In this document: positions 1-11,392 of the stretch, piece after piece
Position numbering within the stretch: position 1 is the stretch's first letter
How the letters are laid out: every line of letters starts with the position of its first letter
DNA from: Dipetalonema caudispina
Taxonomy: Eukaryota; Nematoda; Chromadorea; Rhabditida; Onchocercidae
DNA: 64,000 bases
Direction of reading: 5' to 3'
Assembly (NCBI GenBank): GCA_013365325.1
Contig: JABVXV010000031.1
Span: forward strand, 62,001-126,000
Position numbers and translations under genes: made by a program
The notes under the pieces: model-generated
Told to the model about the DNA's origin: nothing
The model's database searches: none
Seen by the model: only the letters and a program-made list of their open reading frames with translations

Positions 1-51
1 AAATCTAATTCTAGATAAAAATCATTTAAAAACTAACAATCATTTAAAAAA

Positions 52-2764
52 CTACCCAGAATATGTGATATATAATATGCCTGTAGCAAACAGCAAGATG
101 ACAAGCCACATTAAATCAGCACCAATATAATTTGCATTCCAAGGTACGTCAATTAATCCAAATACCACCAATGTCATCAGTAACATCCCCCAAATGAAAT
201 GCAACAGCCCCAGGCATCTACAACAAAGCAGTTCCACTAGTTCATTTGCTCTATTTAAGCTATCATGAACTATTTCGAATTATGATTCCCTTTAATCGAA
301 ACCTGAACTTTTTCAATTGTTTTTATATTCTTTGTTGAATGTCAGCTTCAATCTCTTCTGTTTACCTTTCAGAGCCGAATAAAATTTCAACTTCTTACAC
401 ATCATTTCTAATTAGATTTTAGTTAAAAATATCCAAAAAAAAATATATACGAACAAGTGAGAACCGACAATTACAATTTGAAAAAATGATGTAAACAGAC
501 CTGCTCTGTAAATCGACACTCTTTCGGATCATCGAATCTTCATTGTAGTACTCGTATTGAATACATTTACTAGCTTGAATAGCAGATAATAAATTTAAAC
601 CGAAAAGCAGAGCAAACAAGGCCATCAAAATACCTTCGACGATGATAATCAAGTAAGCTCGATCTGCCGTACCGTGTACTGATGCTATAATTTAGAACAG
701 TATAAAATAGCGGAATCAGAATCTCTTCATAGAAAACATTATGTTTGCTTCTGTATCATCTGTTAGAAATGGCGTAGTCTGAATTTCTGAAGAGATGTTT
801 CGAATGAGAGGGAATACTTGAAGAGAATGTGATTTTAAAATTTGTTGATTTCGCTGTTAGTTACTGTATCGAAATTTTTTTCTCTCTTTACGAAAGAGAG
901 CAAATTACTGTAAAACAAAACGGCGAAGATAAGAGAGTGAAGAAATAAGAACTAACGTTGAGTTTCATTTCGAGTAATTGCGCTTATTCCTCGCCATATT
1001 TGAATATCATTATAGTAATAGGGGTACATTTCAATATCCAATGATTTAAGGCACCAAACTGCTGCAATCACAGATATTCCAATTGCAACCTGCAAACCTA
1101 TTCATTCCACTTAATTAGTGGAAAATATGTCTGACGATTATATAATACGGTATACAAATCGGTAAATGCATACGCAATTATTAATCCAAGAAGAGAGAAA
1201 CCTTATAATTAGCTGCAGGTTGCCTATTGATGACAGCCGAATGTAAATCTACAATTGCACTGACGACTGCCAACAGCGCAGCAATGTGATCGAGAGCGAT
1301 CAACACGAATGGATCTCTACCTAACATCTGAAACAGTAGATGGAATTGGCAGTGGAAAGCTAAAAGTGAAAATGGAAACCGCTTTTTCGGATTATTTGAA
1401 GCAACCTGGTTTAAGAATTTTAGATCGGATTTGCTGGTAACGATCAACATGATACTGTTAATGACACTAATAAAACTAACCAGTTGATGCTCATATTCGA
1501 GGAATATAGCCAAAGCTAGAGCGGATAATGCCAGAAACAATTTTATCGAAGCCAACGTAGTAAGACCTAAGCGGTTCGCACGATATTTTTTATCCTGGTC
1601 ATGCTAAAAATCATACAACATTCTAACTTTTCAAATTTCAAATTCTTACAAACCTACCAAAAATCATTTCTCTTTCCATCAAACTCCAACAAACAAGTCT
1701 AAATTCTATAAGGATCTTGTTTTCAGCAAAGACCAAATCAAGAAACAGTATGGGACTTCTCATATAAAAACCTGAAAAAGCTTAAGGCAGAAGCAGAGAA
1801 TTCTAAAAGGTCGAAGAGGTCAGGTAAAACAATAATGGTTCTATTCTTCAATGAAATGATAAGATGTATTAAGTATAAAAATATCTAGCAACTACTCACA
1901 GAGTATTGTGGCCAGGTAGGTTGACTAACGATAACAAGGCGATCGAGAAGTATGGCGGCGACGAGTGCCGCTAAACAGGCGACAGCTGGTACAAAAATCA
2001 TAAGGGAGCAGATGACAATTTTGACAGTAAAGTTCATCCTAACTTCATCGTATTGCATTTGATTTTGAGAGCTGACCTGCTCGTGCATCAATACATCTTA
2101 TTAAATAATACTTGCAAAAGTTGCATGATGGAAAAGAATTAAAATTTCTTATTTCACAGACTTAAACACGAAAATTAAGACTTATTTCTTGTTCCCCTTT
2201 TCTTCCTAAAGCTGAATGCCCTTCTTCATATATCCTCCGAGAAATCACATTACATAACAACCTGCAACTTATCATCATAATTACCCTGAAAAGTGTAACA
2301 CAGTAGAATGCTGTAGAATAGATTGCAACAGCGATCGATACACAATACACTGTCTTTGCTACAACAATTCCATGATTGCGAGACAAGGTATAGAGGCCTA
2401 CTAGGCCAGCAAGTACATAAATCCAGTTCAGCAAACGTAGATCAATCTTCCTGGAACAGAGCTTTTTTAGCTATATTCAGTGATTGAGAAATGAAAGGGT
2501 CAAAAATCCTTAGAATTGAGAGTTGAACTTTTAAAATTTTTTTTCATAATTCTTCAAATATTTAACTAAACTTTTTGACAACATTATAAAATATCAATCC
2601 TATGAGCATATATTATTCGGGTGAATATTGCTACGAAAAAAAGATAAATAAATATGCAATACTTGGATCATTTACCGGTTATTGTTGAGAGAAGCATGCG
2701 AAAATTGACTTGCAGCAAGGCCTACAGCAGCAAGGCCGACTATGATCAATATTACATTGCATGC
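52..2764 (-). CDS. Multi-pass membrane protein, about 10-11 TM segments (5' end missing)
   Basis: I do not recognise the family. Eight exons join in phase: 2764-2676, 2450-2285, 2076-1900, 1603-1406, 1327-1202, 1089-957, 684-501 and 217-52, ending at a TAG at 54-52. They give 412 codons plus stop without the initiating exon. Nearly every exon carries one or two hydrophobic stretches (for example ILIIVGLAAVGLAAS, WIYVLAGLVGLYTLS, FVPAVACLAALVAAILL, LIIIVEGILMALFALLFG and LMWLVILLFATGILYI), so this is an integral membrane protein. The spacing suggests two tetraspan-like halves, but I see no signature motif of tetraspanins, MARVEL or CD20-like proteins strong enough to name it. The first listed exon starts in phase 0 after a good acceptor. 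No initiating ATG exon was found. A 23-nt candidate exon at 4899-4877 with a strong GTGAGT donor would add the residues DAWISYA in frame. A transporter or scaffold role would be a guess. The exon structure is well supported; the function is unknown. Confidence 0.8.
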
Positions 2765-4876
2765 CTGAAAAAATCTTTTCATAAATAGAAAATAAATAGC
2801 TAATCGGTTTTTGTTTTCTTCATTATATTTTACAAAAATATATGATTTGCATGTATAAGAATCCTAAAGAAGATACACAATTGTCATATGATGTGATCAA
2901 AGAACAGTTAAAACGAATCAAAAATTTTTTTAGTGCACATACAGCAATCCTATATGAGACCATTTATCCAACCTAGCTAAATTTATTTTCCACATTATCG
3001 CGAATGAGGAAGTTAGAAGCCTCTAACGCTAATTTATTAGGCTTACTTAGATTCATACTCAACTTTTTTCATAAAACTGTTTTCATAAAAAGATTCATTT
3101 TATATTAACCATAAACTTCAATTGAAATCCAGTTGAAGGTTTGAAAATCAGGAATTGAGAAACGAATATGTTTGTATGAAGTGATTTAAATGAATGAACC
3201 TGTATTTGACAAAAATATGTTGAGCGCGCTGTCATTATTTTAGAAGTGCGGTAATGATCAAAGACTTGCAAAATAAATTTGTTGATTTATGAAATTTGAC
3301 GAAGAACGCAACAGTAAAATTTATTGATGGTGAATGGTTAAAACAGAATAATAATGGCAGTAGTAATAATATTTGCAATAATAATTTTGCTACCAATGAT
3401 AAGTAGCAACAAATATTACGATGGTTGAAGGATTTGCAGTGAAAAATTCTGGGCAATTTTCAATACAGCATAATTACTCCTTGACGGGTAAGTTTTCCCA
3501 ATCTATAAAAAGCATTTATTTTCAAGGAATCATAGCAGAAAGTATACAATAGTTGGAGATTTCAGAAAACAGTTAAAATGATGGTACTTTAATCCAAAAC
3601 AATTGATATTGAGGTATTGCAAGATAAATAGTGATGGCGGATCCTAATTCAATATTTGAAACTATCAATGTTACTTTATACCAATTCCAAATTTTATGAA
3701 ACACATAAGAAATACAACAAAAAAAAATTGTGAACCGAAGTTTTAAATCAAACCCTAAAGTTAAATTTTGAATATCTGCCTTCATGATAGGAAATCTTCA
3801 GCATTGTAGTAAATCTGTCTTGTTGTATGAAGAATTGAAAATAATATGTATAAGTTATTCGGAGACAAGTTCACATAAGCTGTAGGTGGAAATCACGACA
3901 AAATTTATGAGAGCACATAAACAATATCCTAGAAGAGAAAATCAAATAGAAAGTGCATCTGCTATAGATATTTCTTTTTCATAAAAACTGCAATTTTTAT
4001 TTTGAAAAATTCAAGAATTATAAAGTCAAAAATTCTGATAATACATGGAAAATAATACAAAAGCGACAACAATAATGGTCAATAATAGTTCAAATGAAAT
4101 AGCAAAAGTAATGGAATTTGGCATGATCACTATGCGCCTAATTCCACGACTGTCTATTTAATGTCTGCTATCCACCAATAAACTTTATGCTATGAAAAAA
4201 CTGGTTAAACGAGGGAGTGTGAGAGAGATGGAATGGTACGATTTATTTCATCACTTCAACTTAACTTCAACGTACATACATTTCCACTAAAACCCAACGA
4301 AGCTAACTGAGGGAAGCCTTTCGTTCAAATGATTCGAAATAAACAAAACTTATGCGAAAGAGAAGTTGAATCATCAAACTAGTCCAGTATTTGACTAAAT
4401 TCTTTGCGGCATAGTAAATGCTTCAGGTGTTTCAGGTACCTGTACATATCTTCCTTGATTAATTCACATGGAGCAATTTAAAAAAATTTTTAAGTGGGAA
4501 GTAGAAAGATCAGTTGAATATACTTGGGAAATTCAAGATAATTAGAAAGCTATGTTGACATTCAATTCGAAACTTGCTGGAAATGTTTGTTGGAAATGTG
4601 AATCCATAATTACGATAAGTATGAGGAAGTCTCAAGTAGAAAGTAAAAAGATGAAACAGCTGTTAAAACTGTAAGTCTTATGATTCCGAAAAAAAAAGTA
4701 AATGAAACTAATCGCTTTTCTGATATGTAGCTCGATTACAAATACAAAAGGTAAATAAACAATCTTAGGGTAAGTGGGTAAGTAACAATTCAAAAGGAAA
4801 AAAAAAGTAATAATAATTCTAGCTGCTAAAATATCCTTCTTTTGAACGAAATAGGCTTTTAATTTAATTTACTCAC

Positions 4877-4899
4877 CGCGTAAGATATCCAAGCATCTT
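4877..4899 (-). other. Candidate upstream micro-exon of the membrane-protein gene
   Basis: On the minus strand a pyrimidine-rich acceptor (TTTTTTACCGCAG) precedes 23 nt that end at a strong GTGAGT donor. Read with its final base at a codon end, it encodes a partial codon and then DAWISYA. This joins in phase 0 to the next exon at 2764, placing a small polar turn before the first hydrophobic segment. The intron would be 2.1 kb. No start codon was found further upstream, so this is a candidate only. Confidence 0.3.
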
Positions 4900-7800
4900 C
4901 TGCGGTAAAAAATTCAATTGTAGAAGGAACATATTTTTATCTGTCATAAAATGATTGAATTAATTATAGCATTCGATGAAATGCCATGTTTTTAATTTTA
5001 AGAATTACTTGGAAAATCATCCCATCAGCTTGACCTCTTTCCACACTAATTAAAATGCTTAAAAATGAAGTACATTAAAATTAAATACATAGCATTTCTC
5101 CAGGTGTTATAAATGATTTAGTTACTCAATAATAATAGTAAGTGATAATGCAAGAAGTACAGTTGAATGAATGCGCAATTGTCTCATTTCACCTCGCACT
5201 TTAATGTTAGAATTAACTAGTCAGTAGCTTCAGTACAGTGAACTTTCTGTTGATATTTTTATAATTTACCCATTAGAAACAGTATCGATGGAATTGCAAC
5301 AGAATATGATTCAGTTTCTTTAATTTAAGTAAGGGTGGTAACAAGTACAATTATTTTCATAAGTGATCCAAAGAGTATTTATATTCCTTTGCTTAATAAA
5401 TTATTCAAACTTTCAATACTTCGATGTCATCTCAAGTGAAATAGAATTCATCATTGTGTTATGAGAATGTTCAACTAGCAGTTTTATAATATCGTCATGA
5501 AATGGAAATACAAACAAATGGAAAGAAATGAAAAAGGTGAAAAGAAGTGATTCGAAAAAAATGCGAATGGAATGTCCGTCATTTTATTTTCTAGAACAAA
5601 ATGTTCATTTTATAAAGGTTTTTAGAAAAACTTTATCTAACAAGCAAAAAGAAGTGAATGAATAAATTAATGTGAATTATTGTCATTAAAATATTCCTAT
5701 TGATGAGATACAAAAATGGTGATTGATTCTACTTATGATTTTCTGCTATACAATATTAAGGTAGCAATTACAATTAACAACAACATCCCTTTTTCCATCT
5801 CTTACCCTTTCTTCAATCATCAAAATAACAACAGTATCGAAGTTGCTGTTACTGTTGATTCTTGATTATTGATAAGACGTGCAATATTAGTAATAAACAA
5901 CCGTAGAGATTTCATCAGCTGCTTACAGTGAAAATAATTTGATGGAATAATTTCGAAATTAATCCATTTAAAAATTGAAAAAGAATCGAACCAATTGCTT
6001 ACAGTATTAAAATAAATAATGTCGAAGCTGTTTTTCTTGCTGTAGCTGATGACTATGCGTAAATATGATATAAGTGATAATAATTCTAAACATTTCAAAA
6101 TTAGTCATAGATCAATAAATAAGTTTACAAATGTCAAAAAAAAAAAAACTTTATCGTTCTCATAGCTCTCTCAAAAACCTGTAACGATCAAATTTCAAGC
6201 AAATTATAAGAGAGTAAATAATAGAACAGAATAGTTAGTAAGAATAGCAAGTAAGTTCATAAACATATGTAAGACAAACACTTGAAAAGGGAAATAGATG
6301 GAGATATGTAAATAGATGAAATAGATAATGGAGAAAGGTGACAGTGTTGTACTTCAGTGGAGAATTTTTATCAATGTGGAAAGTCAAAAGATGAAAGTAT
6401 TACGTTTTGTGTTCAAAACTTTCTTGAAATAAAAAGGAAGCATTGAGCAAAAATTTGTGAGCGATAGCTAGCCAAACGGCATAGAATGGCTGAGATGAAA
6501 CATTGAAGTAGCAACGAGTTACAGGGACACAATCGTTGTTGCTCCAACGACTAAATGCAAATTGAATGTGATGGAATGCGCCTTCAAATATTTCATTCTA
6601 TTCCTAATTTAAAACAAAATGTTACTATTACACTGTTATCAATAGGGCCTTTGCTAGAAGACAATTATTATTTGTGAGTTTGTTTAAGGACATTAAAAAA
6701 GTTCAATCTTAAATACATTGTGACCAATGCAAGTAACATAATGGATTTTACAAAAAGAATGTGTATGACAGGCCTCAGATAAGCTTACAAGATATGGTTC
6801 AATGGCTACTCAAAGATAATTATTTCACAGGATAAAATCTCAAAAAATGTAAGTGAAAAAGAATAAAAGATGCAGAAATGCTAAAGTTACCCTTTCCGAG
6901 TAGTTAGAATAAAAGTAGTATCAATAGTTTGACCTCTTTCTTGTCTACTTTTTCACCATATTTCACTGTATTATTTCAGATTTCACCAGTTGTGACATAT
7001 TCTTCCATATCATTTTCTGCCACAGTACGAAAAGGTGGCACTGAACCTAAATGTATATTATAATATGATCATTGCTATGATCAAACAATAATTATAATAT
7101 TATAAGATTTATCGGCTTAAATAAGTTCTGAATCTAACCCGAATAAATTTTGACTGCTAAGGCTTACCTTATATTCCAATATATTACAAAGTATATTCAA
7201 AGTACTAAAAAGTCCTTTATTATTTTGTGGTAATGTTAAAGTATTTTGCAATCATCAATACCAAGAAAGCGAAATCTGTAGAAATAAAATCCAACTAATA
7301 ATAACGAGTGTATCGGTAACAAAAAAAGAAAATTTGCATTTAATGAGATTCGATAAATTAAAAGAATCACCACGTCGAATTGTTATGCAGCAATTATTAC
7401 ATAATTATAACGTCCCGCAACAAATTTCATTTTAGTGAAAAAAATTTAAAAAATAAGCAGAATTGCTAATAGTTCTTTACCATAATTTTCCGTAGAATAT
7501 TAATAATGATTTCACAAATATATTAATTTTAGTGGAATTAATAAATGAAAACCGGTTCTCTGCTTCGAAAAAATTAAAAATAAACTTTTAAGGTTAATGC
7601 TGATAAATAGAGTTTAAAATCATTAAACGACTTTTGCTGACCTTATTAAATGATTCCGAAGGAAAGAAAAGCAAATTTTTTAAAATAATAAAGCGGTACA
7701 TAAAATTTTGAACACTAGTAAAATTGCGACAAACTGGCTGTTTGCGAAGTTTAAATCATGTGATATTGTTTTTCATAATACATTGATCAACTATGAAAAT

Positions 7801-9488
7801 GTTCAATTTCTGATTTGCAGCAAAATGTAATCATTGGCGTAATGAAATCTCTTTTTGATGGATTTACAGTAAATTTTAATACAAGTGATATTTATGATTC
7901 ACAACAAAATTTGAGTGGATTTTTAAACTGCCCTTCAATGTCCTTAATTTTTTCTATAAGATTTTTTGGCAGGAACTTTCTTGAATAAGTAAGCACATAT
8001 TTATGAATACTTGGGATCCCTTACTAGACCGCTTCTTTATGAACCATAGAAATTATTCATCTACACTATTCTACATTGAGGATAGTCAACTAACTGAAAG
8101 TAAATTCACAATAGGATGGTTAAATGGGATGCACATACAACCAGTCCAAAACACGAAAATTTATGTCAAAATAATATTTTACCTAAAGTTACTAATTGGC
8201 CACATACCACATCTCATAAATGTTTGATTGCGCTTACCTAAGTAGCACAATAGCAACGAGATCAATATTTTTACAGCTTTGAAATCTTTCATATATTTTA
8301 ATTGCGGGAGCCCAAGGAAATTCATCCTTTCATTAGTGAAAGCAGAGTTGATAGAGGAAAGTTACCTCATTGATTTCAAAACGAGTATTTATTACATCAT
8401 ATAAACAAGAATGAAACGAGAATAAAATCAGTCAAAGATTCTAAAATTTCTGACCTCAGTCTTCACTTTAGTGATAAAGATATCAAAAATACCAATAAAA
8501 TCAGTGACTATTAATCTAATGATAATGACAACACAGGGGAAGAATGAAAGGAAGAGCATATGAATTTTTACCAAAATTGTATACGACAGAAGTTTTTGTT
8601 TGCGATTGTTCGTTCGCAAGCGCTCATTTTTTATTATCATTAAAGCAGATGTTCGTCTCAGGCTAACTGTTACTGCTATTACTTTAGGCAGCTGAGACGA
8701 CACCTGTGGACAATGATAGGAGATAAAAGATAATGTATGATAAATCATTTCAAACACTAAGCAAACATGATTTACTCGGACATATACAAACAAATAGATG
8801 CAGTTATTAGGGATAGGAAGAAAGGAAATGAGTTGTTGATATTTTATGATGGTTATTTTGAACCTTACAGATTATGGACTGTTCTTTCAATTGATAATTC
8901 TAGAAATGTTTGCTGCAAGGATTATATACTGCCGATTGCCTTTAAAACTAGTATTTATTACAGAAGCAAATTAAATATGAACATACCGATACAACAACAT
9001 TGAGCAAACAACAATTCATCTTTGGATTATTGAGTATTTTCCGAATAATTTCTTCTTCTTAAAATGCTATTCTTCAAGAATAGGTCATTTCAATGAACAG
9101 ATAACCTCTTCAGAAATTTAATGGTTATAGAAGAGGGAAATGATGAGCGATAGAAATGGGATCAAATCATGCGGACTAACTAAATGGGTTAATCAATGTA
9201 GAGTAAAATAGCAGCAATCCGAAATCCGGTCCAATCATTTCGGAATAATCGATGAAGGAAGGATAAATAGTCAGAGAGGAATAAATGGGACTGACATATA
9301 GAAGTACCTGAGAAAGGCTACACGAATGATTTGACATGAAAAATTTGCAGATACCAGCGGCTGTCTATTGGCTAAATAATGATTCCAACATTCAAACAAC
9401 AGGAATTCATCGTCTAGGGAGAGATTTTAAGAGCAATCTAGTCATATAAAACCTAACATAAGGGAAAAGAATATATATATGTATAAAT

Positions 9489-9520
9489 TTAAATAAAATT
9501 CTCGTCTAAATTTTATTTAA
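9489..9520. repeat. Perfect 12-bp inverted repeat with 8-nt loop
   Basis: Arms TTAAATAAAATT (9489-9500) and AATTTTATTTAA (9509-9520) flank an 8-nt loop. The arms are pure A/T, so chance is a real possibility in this composition. Confidence 0.5.
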
Positions 9521-10173
9521 TTCCACAAAAAGCTGTAAAAATAATGCTTTACATGTAAGCAAACAAAGGCCCAGGGGTAAACATTCTGGCATTTGCCATT
9601 CCTTGATTTCAAATCCAACTTTATCATATTTGTTATTTACTTTGACAATTGTAAATGATTAAGTTCCATTAGCTTATATTACTTCAAACAAGCCATTATT
9701 CTTTATTGCATCGTAGTTCATCTTCCGAAACGGCTGATTATCGTTATTGAGAAAGGGAATTTGATTTAAGAGAAGGGATGAGACTGATAAATATACAATG
9801 TAATTGGAATGATCTTCATGAGGTATGCGGAGATTAACTCTTACAAGAAAGAGGATTAGATGTTTATTTCAATCAAATCACTATTGTTAAAACAGATAAA
9901 CCACAAAGAGTTAGTTATGGATAGCAAACAGGAAATTGAATGAATGATCATTCCTTCTCATTTGTAACTTAAATGAATTATAAAATCTAAAACAAATCAA
10001 GAAAATAATGCTTCCTCCTATCGTTTTTGTTATAAAAATAGTACTATTTATAGATTTGTTATTATAAGTAAACAGGCTGGTTGTTCCTAGTGTTCGTTTC
10101 ATTGTTTGGAAGTAATTTAAAAGTTTTTTTGAAATAAAAAATCTGAGACAACAATGTCATCTTATATGTAGAG

Positions 10174-11392
10174 ATGTCGATCTTATCTCAAATAGATAGG
10201 TTAAAAGAAAATAAAGCGATGGCAGTACAGATTCGAGAACGACTATGCGCATCGCTTCAAAAATGTTCCAACCGATCACACTGGAAGGCTTTATCGTTTG
10301 CCATAACTCACTATGGCAATGCTCTTCACTTTTCCGTCCAAGCCACAGTATCACCATTATTGAAATCTGAGAAAGAGCAAACACCACCAGCAATATCACC
10401 ATCGATTCAGGAACAACAAGAAGAGGTAAGATCATTATCGATAATAAAAGGAATTTGAAGAGAATAATGCTCTATCACCATTACCGGAAACAGAAAAACT
10501 ACTTCAGGAGAAAGTTAAGCAATTGAAAACGATATCTGGAAATAGGTATTCAGAAGACATTGAACAAGATAAATTGTTAAAACAAACTTCGCTGCTTAAA
10601 ACAAAGAAAAAACTCTCAGACTGGTCCATTCAAACATCCGCACCAGAAGCTGTAGCACCTACAACACAGAAACCTGAGAATCAATGGCCTGTGAAATCTA
10701 AGAAGTCAGACCAGGTAAATTTTCAATCGGTTCAGGCATTCGTGCATTTAATCCTTCAACATTTTCAGTTTATTGATGATCCCATGATCCTTCATTATTG
10801 AATAATTTTACGTGAAAATATTAAGATTCATTGATTTCCGCATATATTTTGATATTAGATCCAAAGAGAGACACCAAATGCTACCAAAGAACAGCAAAAA
10901 GGCAAACGTGATGCTGCTACACAGGTATATTTAACCTTAATTTATAGAACTCAGGAAATTTGTAAAATGCTTTCTTATTTCGATTAAACCATCTTTAACT
11001 AAAACTAAATAGTAAATCGCTTAAACAATCCACGACTGAGCCATGGAAGGAATTGAGCCTGTCTCCTCTTGTAGGAATTCATAATGGTATCATCAAATTG
11101 TTCTATTTCATGCCAATTTGTTACGTTGTTATTGGTGTAGCTGTCTGATTTTCAATAAAATAAAGTGTATCTCTATTAGATATGCAAAACTTCACTTCTA
11201 GCCGATATTTAGGATTTCATTTTTATTATAAGATACATTAGCACTATTCATTTGCAGATAGATTTGGATGTTGACCAGAAATTAAGTGACTCCACTACTG
11301 TACTTTTCGGACCATACCCACTTGTTAAGGATGGAACGCAATCAGTAAAATGTGTACAGGTCGGGGATGGCAATATCCAACAACTGAAATAG
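10174..11392 (+). CDS. Unrecognised K/Q/E-rich protein, about 219 residues
   Basis: I do not recognise this protein. Four exons join in phase: 10174-10425, 10508-10714, 10859-10924 and 11258-11392 (TAG), giving 219 residues. The donors are good (GAG|GTAAGA, CAG|GTAAAT, CAG|GTATAT), as are the acceptors (ACTACTTCAG, GATATTAG, CATTTGCAG). The start is the first ATG after a possible trans-splice acceptor (TATATGTAG, two bases upstream). The N-terminal 60 residues look ordered and helical (LSQIDRLKENKAMAVQIRE and onward). The middle is rich in K, Q, E, S and T with coiled-coil-like runs (EKVKQLKTI). The tail carries LFGPYPLVKDG. There is no signal peptide or membrane segment, so it is probably intracellular. 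The first intron is ambiguous: the sequence just before the chosen acceptor (10451-10507) is also open in frame and coding-like, so the true protein may be about 19 residues longer at that point. Function is unknown. Confidence 0.68.

Larger units (their letters stand above)
2765..10173. other. AT-rich intergenic region, no supported gene
   Basis: About 7.4 kb of AT-rich sequence between the membrane-protein gene and the small gene at 10.2 kb. Apart from the candidate micro-exon at 4877-4899, I find no chain of exons with matching splice phase and no recognisable protein or RNA. The longest open frames (8428-8793 minus, 121 codons; 8767-9003 plus, 78 codons) overlap each other on opposite strands, have no recognisable domain, and are best read as chance. 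A perfect 12-bp inverted repeat lies at 9489-9520. The first exon of the membrane-protein gene may be hidden here. Confidence 0.6.

Noticed and set aside
10426..10450. A 25-nt intron
   Set aside because: Too short for known animal splicing. The 82-nt intron with a canonical TTCAG acceptor keeps the frame.
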